DNA of 64,000 nucleotides, taken from positions 186,001-250,000 of the forward strand of contig NZ_WQDA01000002.1 of assembly GCF_013032855.1 (NCBI RefSeq), in the 5' to 3' direction. Of the stretch, positions 45,670-53,627 are shown piece by piece. Every line of letters starts with the position of its first letter. The first letter of the stretch is position 1. This DNA comes from Ruegeria arenilitoris (GTDB taxonomy: Bacteria; Pseudomonadota; Alphaproteobacteria; Rhodobacterales; Rhodobacteraceae). The notes beneath the pieces were generated by a model. The model was not told where the DNA came from. It was given only the letters and a program-made list of their open reading frames with translations, and searched no databases. The translations under genes were made by a program, and so were the position numbers.

Positions 45670-45922
45670 AGCCCCCTTGGGCAATTCCCGCTTGTCTGTG
45701 ACATTGTTCGACAAAGCTTGTCTCCACTTTCTGGCAACTTCGGATCAGCCCCTCTAGCTGCCCGAGTTGTCTGGCTGAACTCGCCAGGTCTGCATCCTCC
45801 CCGGTCTCGATCCGCTTGCGCAGGTCTTCCGCCGCTTGCCGCAAACCGCGAATGGACACCTCCAACGACTGCAACAGCTCGGCCGTCCGGGACATCCGCT
45901 CTTCCGGGGTAATCAAAGTCAT
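45578..45922 (-). CDS. GTA g1, small terminase-like protein
   Basis: The 114-residue protein (MTLITPEERMSRTAELLQSLEVSIRGLRQAAEDLRKR) is mainly helical with a coiled coil, as for the GTA small terminase, which lacks the DNA-binding specificity of phage TerS. The ATG at 45940 is an alternative that adds 6 residues. It overlaps g2 by at least 92 bases. The terminator-like hairpin at 45970-46001 is 48 bases upstream. Confidence 0.85.
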   Translation of the reverse strand: MTLITPEERMSRTAELLQSLEVSIRGLRQAAEDLRKRIETGEDADLASSARQLGQLEGLIRSCQKVETSFVEQCHRQAGIAQGGYALDLERARSEIGCRLARLRACCGAGQVSE

Positions 45923-45969
45923 GTTTGCCTGTGACCTCATGCGTGAGTGATCTCCGCACGAGAGAAATG

Positions 45970-46001
45970 AAAAACGGCCGCCGGGTCGCCCCGGGGCCGT
46001 T
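45970..46001 (-). terminator. terminator-like hairpin in the GTA leader, upstream of g1
   Basis: On the minus strand a stem of 7 bp (AACGGCC/GGCCGTT) plus 5 bp past one bulged base, with a 4-base loop, is followed by TTTTT. It fits an intrinsic terminator pointing into g1, 48 bases before the g1 start. No minus-strand gene lies upstream that would need ending, so it may attenuate GTA transcription. Confidence 0.7.
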
Positions 46002-46097
46002 GCCCACTTCTTCTAGCATGACACAACTTATACGCGAAATCGGGCGCTCAGTCAAGCTCCGACGCAACAGCGCGCAACAAGTAACGCACTGCCAGTG

Positions 46098-46112
46098 TTA
46101 ACAAAATCCTAA
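46098..46112. promoter_or_regulatory. CtrA-like site upstream of the GTA
   Basis: On the minus strand the sequence is TTAG-GATTTTG-TTAA(C), one mismatch from TTAA-N7-TTAAC. It is 176 bases upstream of g1. CtrA is needed for GTA expression in R. capsulatus, mostly through GafA, so a direct site would be of interest. Consensus match only. Confidence 0.4.
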
Positions 46113-46261
46113 TCCAGATCAGGGACCGCAACCAATTCTGTGATCGGCAAGATTTCCGCGACGGAGTAATTTCCGTCGTGCGTTTCAAAAACGGATTGCA
46201 CACGCAATCTGCATAAACACCAAGAACCGCAAGCATACGAAAAATTTCTGAAGGACAAAAA

Positions 46262-46561
46262 ATGTACCATCCCCTCAGCTATGTCTCGGTAATCTGTCTG
46301 GGAGGCCTGTTGCTCTTCGGCACAGTGGCGCAGGCTCAGACAGGGCACCGCGGACCTGATCTTGGCAAGATCGCCAGCGAGATTGGCATTCCGCAATCTG
46401 CGCTCCAAAACTGCCTGGGCGATCGTCCCAAGCCCGGCAAGCGCCCCGAGCGCCTTGACGCGGGTTTAATTGCTTCGTGCCTGTCCAAGGCCGGTCACCC
46501 CTCCACCGCACAGGCAGTCGAAAAAGCGCTGGCGGCCGCCGCCCCGACGCCCCGTGGTTGA
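46262..46561 (+). CDS. small exported hypothetical protein
   Basis: The 99-residue frame has AAGGAC six bases before its ATG and a clear signal peptide (SYVSVICLGGLLLFGTVAQAQ). The mature ~75 residues contain two cysteines (ALQNCLGDRPKPGKRP and LIASCLSKAGHPSTAQAVEKALAAAAP). They probably form one disulfide in the periplasm. No family recognised. It is divergent from the GTA and a hairpin (46583-46610) follows it. Confidence 0.6.
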   Translation: MYHPLSYVSVICLGGLLLFGTVAQAQTGHRGPDLGKIASEIGIPQSALQNCLGDRPKPGKRPERLDAGLIASCLSKAGHPSTAQAVEKALAAAAPTPRG

Positions 46562-46870
46562 CCATCCATTTGCAACGGATAGGACACCGGCAGCCTTGAC
46601 TGCCGGTGTCGGCTTGACATTCGCCTCAGCAGCGCTCATCTACGCCACAGCGCTGCCGCGTGAGCACGCGGACCGAACCTAGGTCCGAGATAGCGCCCAA
46701 TTTTCCCAGTTCCCATTCACGCAGGGTTCTTGACGCAAAAGCCGGATGTTGCGGGACTCGCCCGCAAATCCTGAGGCTGCGCACACTCCCTGCCGGTCGT
46801 GCAATCCGCACGGCCAGCTACTCTTGTTCGCGCACGGCCAATGCCGGCGCGGATTACAAAGGAAGACGAC
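46562..46870. other. non-coding region before the DEAD-box helicase gene
   Basis: The 309 bases contain a 10-bp hairpin GACACCGGCA/TGCCGGTGTC at 46583-46610 with no T-tract, a TTGACA at 46614-46619 that could be a -35 box without a convincing -10, and the AAGGAAG ribosome site of the helicase gene. Helicase leaders in many bacteria are long and regulated by cold, but no such element can be identified. No RNA gene seen. Confidence 0.45.
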
Positions 46871-48121
46871 TTGTTCGATTTCGACATGCTCGGCCTCGCG
46901 CCGGCACTGAACGACGCGCTCGAGCGCGCAAATTTCACTCAACCCACACCGATCCAGAACCAGGCCATCCCGTTGGCCTTGGAAGGACATGACATTCTGG
47001 GCCTTGCACAGACCGGCACCGGCAAGACGCTGGCCTTTGGCCTGCCGCTGATCGACCACCTTCTGGCGCAGCCCGGCAAACCGGCACCCAAAACCGCCAA
47101 GGCGCTGATCCTCGCCCCAACCCGCGAACTGGTGAACCAGATCGCTGAAAGCCTCCGCACGCTTACCAAAAAGACGAAACTGCGCGTGGCCACAGTTGTC
47201 GGCGGACAGTCGATCAACAAACAGATCATGTTTCTTTCGCGTGGGACCGATATTCTTGTCGCGACCCCCGGTCGTTTGATCGACCTGATGGAACGTGGCG
47301 CGGTCGATCTCGGCTCGGTTCGGCACCTAGTTCTGGATGAGGCCGACCAGATGCTGGACCTCGGCTTCATCCACGCTCTGCGCAAAATCGCGCCGCAACT
47401 GGGCACTCCGCGCCAGACCATGCTGTTCTCGGCCACCATGCCGAAGCAGATGGAGGAACTCAGCCGCGCCTACCTGACCAACCCGCAACGGGTGCAGGTC
47501 TCGCCTCCGGGCAAGGCGGCCGACAAGATCACCCAGTCGGTGCATTTCGTTGAAAAGCCGGGAAAGCCCGCCAAGCTGCGCGAGATCCTTTCGCGTGATA
47601 CCGACGCCCTGACGCTTGTGTTCTCCCGGACCAAGCATGGTGCGGAAAAGCTGATGAAAGGGTTGGTGGCCGACGGCTACAACGCAGCATCGATCCATGG
47701 CAACAAGAGCCAGGGCCAGCGGGATCGCGCCATCAAGGCCTTCCGCGCCGGCGAGATCACAGTTCTGGTTGCCACCGACGTGGCAGCCCGTGGCATCGAC
47801 ATTCCAGGGGTGGCCTATGTCATCAACTATGACCTGCCGGACGTTCCTGACAACTATGTGCACCGCATTGGCCGCACCGCTCGGGCCGGCCGCGAAGGCG
47901 AAGCCATCGCCTTCTGCGCACCGGATGAATTTGATCTGCTGCGTCAGATTCAGAAATTGATGAAGATCGAGATCCCGGTCGCCAGCGGAGCGGCACCCGA
48001 AGCCGCGGAGGCCGCCAAGCCCGGCAATCGCCAGCGCAATCGACGCCGTGGCCCGAAACCGCAGGGCACAAATGGCCTCGCCAACCGTCGGCGCCGTCCG
48101 CGCCGCAAATCGGCCGCATAA
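46871..48121 (+). CDS. DEAD-box RNA helicase (RhlE-like)
   Basis: The TTG at 46871, five bases after AAGGAAG, gives 416 residues with the family start FDMLGLAPALNDALERANFTQPTPIQNQAIP (Q motif). The ATG at 46799 and other upstream starts lack support. Motifs in order: AQTGTGKT (I), PTRELVNQI (Ia), VLDEADQMLDLGF (II), SATMPKQM (III), LVFSRTKHGAEKL (IV), VLVATDVAARGIDI (V) and YVHRIGRTARAGREG (VI). The Arg-rich tail (NRQRNRRRGPKP) should bind RNA. Role: RNA unwinding in ribosome assembly or decay. Confidence 0.93.
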   Translation: MFDFDMLGLAPALNDALERANFTQPTPIQNQAIPLALEGHDILGLAQTGTGKTLAFGLPLIDHLLAQPGKPAPKTAKALILAPTRELVNQIAESLRTLTKKTKLRVATVVGGQSINKQIMFLSRGTDILVATPGRLIDLMERGAVDLGSVRHLVLDEADQMLDLGFIHALRKIAPQLGTPRQTMLFSATMPKQMEELSRAYLTNPQRVQVSPPGKAADKITQSVHFVEKPGKPAKLREILSRDTDALTLVFSRTKHGAEKLMKGLVADGYNAASIHGNKSQGQRDRAIKAFRAGEITVLVATDVAARGIDIPGVAYVINYDLPDVPDNYVHRIGRTARAGREGEAIAFCAPDEFDLLRQIQKLMKIEIPVASGAAPEAAEAAKPGNRQRNRRRGPKPQGTNGLANRRRRPRRKSAA

Positions 48122-48159
48122 AAAAACTGCGCGCATGTCTCCTTGCGCGCAGTCTTTTT
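48120..48159. terminator. bidirectional intrinsic terminator, helicase / mltG
   Basis: A perfect 10-bp stem ACTGCGCGCA/TGCGCGCAGT with an 8-base loop has an A-tract on the left, starting at the helicase stop, and TTTTT on the right. It serves the convergent helicase and mltG genes. Confidence 0.9.
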
Positions 48160-48237
48160 CCAGGATTTTGACTTTTCATTTCTCAGGCGGGTTGTCCGCC
48201 TGATTTATGCTGGCCCTGCTCTCGACCAACGAGCGGA

Positions 48238-49398
48238 TCAGTTACCCGAATTGTTCCGCTCGGCTTCGATCTCACGCCATTTGGCAACGTTTCGGTTGTG
48301 TTCCTGCAGCGTCTTGGCGAAGGCATGGCCGCCAGTTCCATCTGCGACGAAGAACACGAAGTCGGTTTCGTCTGGAGCCACGGCAGCTTGCAAGCTGGCC
48401 AGTCCCGGGTTGGCAATCGGCGTGGGCGGCAAACCGTCTATCAAATAGGTGTTCCAGGGCGTGTTCCGCCGAAGCTCGCTGCGGCGAAGGCCTCGGCCCA
48501 GCGTACCCTGACCCTTGGTCACGCCGTAGATCACTGTGGGATCCGTCTGCAGCTTCATGCCTTGCTTCAGGCGGTTCACAAAGACACTGGCAACCTGACC
48601 GCGCTCTTCCGGAATGCCTGTCTCCTTCTCGATGATCGAGGCGAGGATCAGCATTTCTTCGGGGCTGGACAGGGGCAACCCGTCTTGACGCGTCTCCCAA
48701 ACCCGCGCAATCCGCTCTTGCTGCCGGTCCTGCATCTTTTGCAGCAAAGCCGTTCGCTCATCTCCGGGTGAGATTTCGTAGCTGTCCGGGGCCAACATGC
48801 CTTCAGGCGGAATTTCCGAGACCTCTCCGGTCAGGGCATCCACCGCCTTCAGCCCCTCAACGACCTGCCAACTGGTGACACCTTCTGCCAGGGAAACGCG
48901 GTATCGCGTATCGGCTTGGTTCCGCTTTTCCTGATAGACTTCAGGGACTTCGTCCTCACCAACGACAAAAGATGCGACCTCGACGAAATTCAGTGTTGCA
49001 GGGTCCAGCTCGCGAACCCGTGTCTGAGTGCGGGTCACACCGATGCGGTACTCGACCTCGGTTCCGCATGTGCTGGCGCCGCTGCGGGTGACTTCGTCGA
49101 TGATTTCCGCCATCGAAGCGCCTTCGGGGATCAGGAAACTACCCGCTTTCAGCTGCTGCGACTTGTCGGTGTAGTCTGCCGCCATACGGAAGATCGTTGC
49201 GCTGCTGATCGCGCCCTGATCCTCCAGGTCACGGCTGACCTTGTTCATGTTCGAACCACCCTTCACCCGAAGGCAAATGGCGGTGTCGAGCGGGCCCTCG
49301 GCCTTGTACTGCGACTGCCCCCAAAGGATCAGACCGCCAAGAAGAAACATGGCGACCACAAGAAAGGTCAGCGCATTGGATGCCAGAGCCCGCCACAT
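48238..49398 (-). CDS. mltG: endolytic murein transglycosylase MltG
   Basis: MltG cuts nascent glycan strands in the inner membrane and so sets their length. The 386 residues have an N-terminal membrane segment (ALTFLVVAMFLLGGLILWG), a LysM-like domain (DTAICLRVKGGSNMNKVSRDLEDQGAI) and the YceG catalytic domain with the Glu in ASIIEKETGIPEERGQVASVFVNRLKQGMKLQTDPTVIYG. The ATG directly follows the fabF stop. FabF-MltG pairing is common in bacteria. Confidence 0.95.
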   Translation of the reverse strand: MWRALASNALTFLVVAMFLLGGLILWGQSQYKAEGPLDTAICLRVKGGSNMNKVSRDLEDQGAISSATIFRMAADYTDKSQQLKAGSFLIPEGASMAEIIDEVTRSGASTCGTEVEYRIGVTRTQTRVRELDPATLNFVEVASFVVGEDEVPEVYQEKRNQADTRYRVSLAEGVTSWQVVEGLKAVDALTGEVSEIPPEGMLAPDSYEISPGDERTALLQKMQDRQQERIARVWETRQDGLPLSSPEEMLILASIIEKETGIPEERGQVASVFVNRLKQGMKLQTDPTVIYGVTKGQGTLGRGLRRSELRRNTPWNTYLIDGLPPTPIANPGLASLQAAVAPDETDFVFFVADGTGGHAFAKTLQEHNRNVAKWREIEAERNNSGN

Positions 49399-50664
49399 TT
49401 ACGATGCTTTCCCGAAAATCACGCTGGCATTGGTGCCACCGAAGCCGAATGAATTCGACAGCGCCACGTTGATTTCCCGCTCGCGCTTGGCATTCGGCGC
49501 AAGGTCGATCGGCGTTTCCACCGCCGGGTTGTCCAGATTGATCGTCGGCGGGGCGACCTGATCGCGGATCGCAAGGATCGAGAAGATCGCCTCGATCGCG
49601 CCCGCGGCCCCCAGCAAGTGCCCGGTGGCCGATTTAGTCGAACTCATCGTCGCCTTGCTGGCATGTTCGCCCAGCAGCCGTTCAACGGCCCCCAGTTCGA
49701 TCGTGTCGGCCATGGTCGAGGTGCCATGCGCGTTGATATAGTCCAGATCCTTCGGCTCGAGCCCTGCGCTGCGCAGTGCCGCCTTCATCGAGCGTTCCGC
49801 CCCGTCGCCATCCTCGGCCGGCGCCGTGATGTGATAGGCATCGCCCGACATCCCATAGCCCAGAACCTCGGCATAGATCTTGGCGCCGCGGGCCACGGCA
49901 TGCTCGTATTCTTCCAGAACAACGATACCGGCGCCCTCGCCCATCACGAAACCGTCGCGGTCGACGTCATAGGGGCGGCTGGCGGCCTTGGGGTTGTCGG
50001 CATATTTGGTCGAAAGCGCCTTGCATGCGTTGAAACCGGCAATCCCGATCTCGCAGATGCAGCCCTCGCCGCCGCCGGCGATCATAACGTCGGCATCGCC
50101 CGACCGGATGATACGGCTGGCATCGCCAATCGCGTGGGCACCGGTCGAACAGGCGGTCACCACCGAGTGGTTCGGCCCTTTGAAGCCAAAGCGGATCGAG
50201 ACCTGACCCGACGCGAGGTTGATCAGCGCGCCCGGGATGAAGAACGGCGACACACGGCGCGGACCCTTGTCACGGATCAGGTTGGCGGTTTCAGCGATCG
50301 AGCCCAGACCACCGATGCCCGACCCGATCAGAACGCCGGTGCGCAGACGCTCTTCCTCGTCCTCGGGCAACCAGTTCGCGTCCTTGCAGGCCATCTCGGC
50401 AGCAGCGATCGAATACAGGATGAAATCCTCGATCTTGCGCTGTTCCTTGGGCGGCATCCAGTCATCGGGGTTGAAGGTCCCGTTGGTCCCGTCACCGCGG
50501 GGCACCTCGCAGGCATAGGTCGTGGTGACCCCTGCGGCTTCGGCATCGAACAAGGTGATCGGGCCGGCACCTGACTCTCCGGCCAGCAGCCGCGACCAGG
50601 TTTCCTCGACCCCGCTGGCCAGTGGAGTGACCAATCCCAGACCGGTTACAACGACTCTGCGCAT
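49399..50664 (-). CDS. fabF: 3-oxoacyl-[acyl-carrier-protein] synthase II
   Basis: FabF elongates acyl-ACP with malonyl-ACP. The 421 residues start RRVVVTGLGLVTPLASG. The catalytic Cys is in VVTACSTGAHAIGDA, the His pair in YINAHGTSTMADT and SATGHLLGAAGA, and FGFGGTNASVIF closes the site. All intact. It is upstream of mltG in the same unit; acpP, fabG and fabD lie 2 kb away on the same strand, separated by a HisA-like and an acetyltransferase gene. Confidence 0.96.
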   Translation of the reverse strand: MRRVVVTGLGLVTPLASGVEETWSRLLAGESGAGPITLFDAEAAGVTTTYACEVPRGDGTNGTFNPDDWMPPKEQRKIEDFILYSIAAAEMACKDANWLPEDEEERLRTGVLIGSGIGGLGSIAETANLIRDKGPRRVSPFFIPGALINLASGQVSIRFGFKGPNHSVVTACSTGAHAIGDASRIIRSGDADVMIAGGGEGCICEIGIAGFNACKALSTKYADNPKAASRPYDVDRDGFVMGEGAGIVVLEEYEHAVARGAKIYAEVLGYGMSGDAYHITAPAEDGDGAERSMKAALRSAGLEPKDLDYINAHGTSTMADTIELGAVERLLGEHASKATMSSTKSATGHLLGAAGAIEAIFSILAIRDQVAPPTINLDNPAVETPIDLAPNAKREREINVALSNSFGFGGTNASVIFGKAS

Positions 50665-50859
50665 GAAATGCCTCTTGCCTGCTTCCTGTTTGAGAAACGC
50701 TCATACCCCGGCCCGGGGTCCGGGGGCAAGAGCAACAGCGTATTCCGCACCGGCAGCTTGCCGCCTGCCCCCGCGCCATACGCCGCGCCCGGCCAGAGGA
50801 GAACTACTCGGGTCGCCCCCGACGACCTGTCAGGGGCGGCTCGGATGGATTAGGCTGCG

Positions 50860-51603
50860 TTACTGGAACTGTGCCACTGGTTCATGGGCGGTTTTGGCCA
50901 CTGCCAATGCCTCGGACAGGTCGACCGTCTTACGGAACAGCGCCCGCCCGACCAACGCGCCCGAGATATTGGGAATGTAGGCCAGACGCGAGATGTCGTC
51001 GCTGCTGCGCACGACGCCGCTGGCGATCACCGGTGTGCGCGAATGCGCGGCCAGCCCCGAAATCAGGCCCAGCTGCGCCTCGACATCCACCATGTCGCTG
51101 TCGATATCGGTGACGAGAATGGCAGCCAGCGGAGCATCGGCAAAAGCTTCGATGAAAGCCTCCGGGGTGAACGCGCTTTGGGTGCGCCAGCCGTCGGTCA
51201 TCACGTAGCCCTGCCACACGTCCACGGCCAACACGATCTGGTCTGGGTATAGTTTGGCCAACTCTTTGAACAGATGAGGATCACGAGCCGCCAGGGTGCC
51301 GATCACGATGCGGCCTGCCCCTTTGTCGATCCAACGCTCGACCTGCTCGCGCGAGCGGAACCCGCCCGCCAGTTGAACAGGCAGCTCGGCGCTGCGGATG
51401 ATCTGTTCGACCAGCGCAGAGTTCGTGTCCCGCCCCTCGATCGCATCGAAATCGGTCAGGTGCATCCACTCGGCACCTGCGGCGGCCCAGCCTTGGGCCG
51501 TTTCCACCGGATCGACATGCCAGATCATTGGTTCGTCCAGACGGCCCTTGTCCAGCGTGACACAGCGGCCGCTCTGCAATTCCATTGTAGGATAAACCCT
51601 CAT
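50860..51603 (-). CDS. HisA-like TIM-barrel paralog with altered active site
   Basis: The ATG at 51603 follows GGAGGAG and gives 247 residues of the HisA/HisF barrel family (MRVYPTMELQSGRCVTLDKG). True HisA isomerises ProFAR in histidine synthesis using two Asp. Here the first is Glu8 (family Asp8). The second is kept (LAVDVWQGYVMTDGW). The first phosphate loop is near normal (LAGGFRS), but the second reads IASGVVRS instead of A-GG, and the catalytic loop is TDIDSDMVD instead of T-I-DGT. It is not in a his operon. It may be a paralog with another substrate. Confidence 0.75.
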   Translation of the reverse strand: MRVYPTMELQSGRCVTLDKGRLDEPMIWHVDPVETAQGWAAAGAEWMHLTDFDAIEGRDTNSALVEQIIRSAELPVQLAGGFRSREQVERWIDKGAGRIVIGTLAARDPHLFKELAKLYPDQIVLAVDVWQGYVMTDGWRTQSAFTPEAFIEAFADAPLAAILVTDIDSDMVDVEAQLGLISGLAAHSRTPVIASGVVRSSDDISRLAYIPNISGALVGRALFRKTVDLSEALAVAKTAHEPVAQFQ

Positions 51604-51726
51604 GAGCACACTCCTCCGCTCAATCGTTCCGGATATCCATGATAGCATACTGGTCGCGCGCAGGTTCGCGTTTCTCAGTTTCGGCAAACGACGATCCGTT
51701 TGCGGCACCGCAAAAAAAGAAGCGTT

Positions 51727-52266
51727 TCAGTTCCGGGCCGGAGGGCCGTCGCGTCGAAACAGTTTCACCGGGCTGTCCCGATACTCTGTCTCGCGCAGCA
51801 ATTTATATCCAAGCTTGGCCGCCAGCTTTTGCGAGGCCTTATGATCCGTGTCAATCATCGACACCAAGGGCCCGGGCATGATCCGGTCGAACCAGTCATG
51901 CGCGGCCTGAACGGCCTCGTGCCCGTATCCCAGGCCATGCGCCTCGGGCGCCAACACCCAACCGGCCTCGGGGAAGGTGTCGAAATCCTCTCCCAGACAG
52001 CGGTTGCCGTAAAAGAACCCGGCCTGACCTATCAATTTGCGATTCGCCTGCAAGAACACGGCCCATTGCCCGAACCCAGCCATCTGCCAGTGTCCCGCAT
52101 TGCGCAGGAACGCGTCCCACGCCTCGCCACGGGTACGGGGTTTGCCGCCGATATGGCGCACCACGCAGGGGTCGCGCCAAATCTCCGCGAACCTTTCAAA
52201 GTCCTCGGGACGCATTGCGCACATCATCAGGCGCGCGGTGTTGATCATCGGGGCGGATCTTTTCAT
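51727..52266 (-). CDS. GNAT-family N-acetyltransferase (RimJ/RimL-like)
   Basis: The 179-residue protein has the type-3 GNAT pattern: INTARLMMCAMRPEDFERFAEIWRDPCVVRHIGG at the N-terminus, the acetyl-CoA loop APEAHGLGYGHEAVQAAHDWF and the end VSMIDTDHKASQKLAAKLGYKLLRET. Relatives acetylate ribosomal protein N-termini or small amines. The substrate is unknown. It sits alone, with 123 bases to the HisA-like gene downstream on the same strand. Confidence 0.87.
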   Translation of the reverse strand: MKRSAPMINTARLMMCAMRPEDFERFAEIWRDPCVVRHIGGKPRTRGEAWDAFLRNAGHWQMAGFGQWAVFLQANRKLIGQAGFFYGNRCLGEDFDTFPEAGWVLAPEAHGLGYGHEAVQAAHDWFDRIMPGPLVSMIDTDHKASQKLAAKLGYKLLRETEYRDSPVKLFRRDGPPARN

Positions 52267-52346
52267 GCCCTTACCCGGTGTTTTGTTGCCTCATCGCAAA
52301 CAGTGCAAACCGATTTTCCACGAGGCAAGCGGGAATTCGAGCGGGC

Positions 52347-52386
52347 AAAAAAAAACGGCGCTTCCGTTGCCCGGAAGCGCCGTTTT
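52347..52386 (-). terminator. strong intrinsic terminator after acpP
   Basis: A perfect 13-bp stem AACGGCGCTTCCG/CGGAAGCGCCGTT with a 5-base loop has nine As on its left, so on the minus strand it ends in a long U-tract. It lies 18 bases past the acpP stop. Confidence 0.93.
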
Positions 52387-52404
52387 CGGTCAAATTCAAA
52401 GCGA

Positions 52405-52638
52405 TCAGGAAGCTTCGCTGATGAACTTCACGGCGTCGCCGAAGGTTTGGATGGTCTCGGCTGCATCATCGGGGATCTCGATGCCGAACTCTTCTTCGAA
52501 AGCCATGACCAGCTCAACGGTGTCCAGGCTGTCCGCGCCCAGATCGTCGATGAAGGACGCGTTCTCGGTGACTTTGTCCTCTTCAACACCCAGGTGCTCA
52601 ACAACGATCTTTTTAACGCGATCTGCGACGTCGCTCAT
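52405..52638 (-). CDS. acpP: acyl carrier protein
   Basis: The 77-residue acidic protein carries growing fatty acids on 4'-phosphopantetheine at Ser37 in [27 protein letters not shown]. Length and sequence are standard. It is followed by a strong terminator, and 210 bases separate it from fabG, enough for its own promoter, as is usual for this highly expressed gene. Confidence 0.98.
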   Translation of the reverse strand: MSDVADRVKKIVVEHLGVEEDKVTENASFIDDLGADSLDTVELVMAFEEEFGIEIPDDAAETIQTFGDAVKFISEAS

Positions 52639-52848
52639 GTCTATTCCTCATTCCATTTCAGGGCGGTCTGCCCGGTTCTGCCCTTGCCCGCTCGGGGTGG
52701 CCTTGGTTTGCCCGATCCGGGCGGTTTGGGTCCCGGGTCTCCGGGAAAGTAGAAGGCCGACCTGAACGACCGGCCCCTGATTACGTGCGCCGCCTATAGC
52801 ACAGACGACGCAAGAGGCAAACGCTTTCGCATCTGCCCCTGGCTGCGC

Positions 52849-53586
52849 CTACAACATGGCCATGCCGCCGTTCACATGCAAGGTGGTTCCGGTAACATAG
52901 CCCGCTTCGGGGCTTGCAAGGTACAGAACGGCCGCCGCAATTTCAGATGGCTCGCCCATCCTACCGGCGGGAACTTGCGTCAGGATGCCGGATTTCTGCT
53001 CATCGGTCAGCTTGTCGGTCATCGCGGTCGTAATGAAACCCGGCGCGACGGCATTGGCGGTGATGCCACGGCTCGCGACCTCGTAGGCCAGCGACTTGGT
53101 CATGCCGACCATGCCCGCCTTGGACGCGGCATAGTTCACCTGACCCGGGTTGCCGGTTGCACCAACAACGGACGAGATGTTGATGATGCGGCCCCAGCGC
53201 GCCTTCATCATGCCCCGCAGCACACCCTTGCACAGCTTGGCGGTAGCGGTCAGGTTCACGTCGATCACGCTCTGCCATTCCTCGTCGGACATGCGCATGA
53301 AGATGTTGTCGCGGGTGATGCCTGCATTGTTGACCAGAATATCAACGGACCCCATGGCATCGGCGGCCTGTTTCGGCAACGCGGCCACGGCCTCGGGATC
53401 ACCCAGATTGCACGGCAGGACATGAGCGCGCTCGCCCAGTTCATCCGCCAGCTTCTGCAGCGGTTCGACGCGCGTGCCGGACAGACCAACAGTAGCCCCT
53501 GCGGCGTGCAAGGTGCGTGCAATTTCGCCCCCGATCCCGCCCGAAGCCCCAGTGATAAGGGCGCATTTTCCAGTCAAATCAAACAT
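52849..53586 (-). CDS. fabG: 3-oxoacyl-[acyl-carrier-protein] reductase
   Basis: FabG reduces 3-oxoacyl-ACP with NADPH. The ATG at 53586 (MFDLTGKCALITGASGGIGGEIARTL) gives the normal 245 residues; a frame extending to 53961 is an artefact. The catalytic set is NNAGITRDN, ISSVVGATGNPGQVNYAASKAG with Ser, Tyr and Lys, and the end GTTLHVNGGMAML is typical. It is 41 bases after fabD on the same strand. Confidence 0.97.
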   Translation of the reverse strand: MFDLTGKCALITGASGGIGGEIARTLHAAGATVGLSGTRVEPLQKLADELGERAHVLPCNLGDPEAVAALPKQAADAMGSVDILVNNAGITRDNIFMRMSDEEWQSVIDVNLTATAKLCKGVLRGMMKARWGRIINISSVVGATGNPGQVNYAASKAGMVGMTKSLAYEVASRGITANAVAPGFITTAMTDKLTDEQKSGILTQVPAGRMGEPSEIAAAVLYLASPEAGYVTGTTLHVNGGMAML

Positions 53587-53627
53587 ACCGGTATCCTTTT
53601 CAAGTGTCCTGTCGGACCAGCTTTGAG

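Larger units (their letters stand above)
31015..45922 (-). mobile_element. RcGTA-like gene transfer agent cluster (g1-g15)
   Basis: This is a domesticated tailed-phage head and tail module. In Rhodobacter capsulatus it makes particles that carry about 4 kb of random host DNA. All of g1 to g15, including g3.5 and g10.1, are present in the standard order on the minus strand. Replication, integration, lysis and repressor genes are absent, as expected for a GTA. Most genes overlap by a few bases. The exceptions are the gap between g5 and g6 and the antisense SDR gene between g2 and g3. Every structural frame is intact, so the cluster looks functional. Confidence 0.95.
45923..46261. other. GTA leader and promoter region
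   Basis: The 339-base divergent region lies between GTA g1 (minus) and a small exported protein (plus). It is AT-richer than its surroundings. It holds a minus-strand terminator-like hairpin at 45970-46001, a CtrA-like site at 46098-46112 and the AAGGAC ribosome site of the plus-strand gene. The GTA promoter should lie upstream of the hairpin, since too little space remains after it. Confidence 0.65.

Noticed and set aside
31015..45922. Active prophage
   Set aside because: No integrase, repressor, replication, lysis or attachment sites are seen. Gene order and short tape measure match an RcGTA-type gene transfer agent.
46583..46610. 10-bp hairpin after the small exported protein gene, considered as terminator
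   Set aside because: No T-tract follows on either strand. It is mentioned under the intergenic entry but not called as a terminator.
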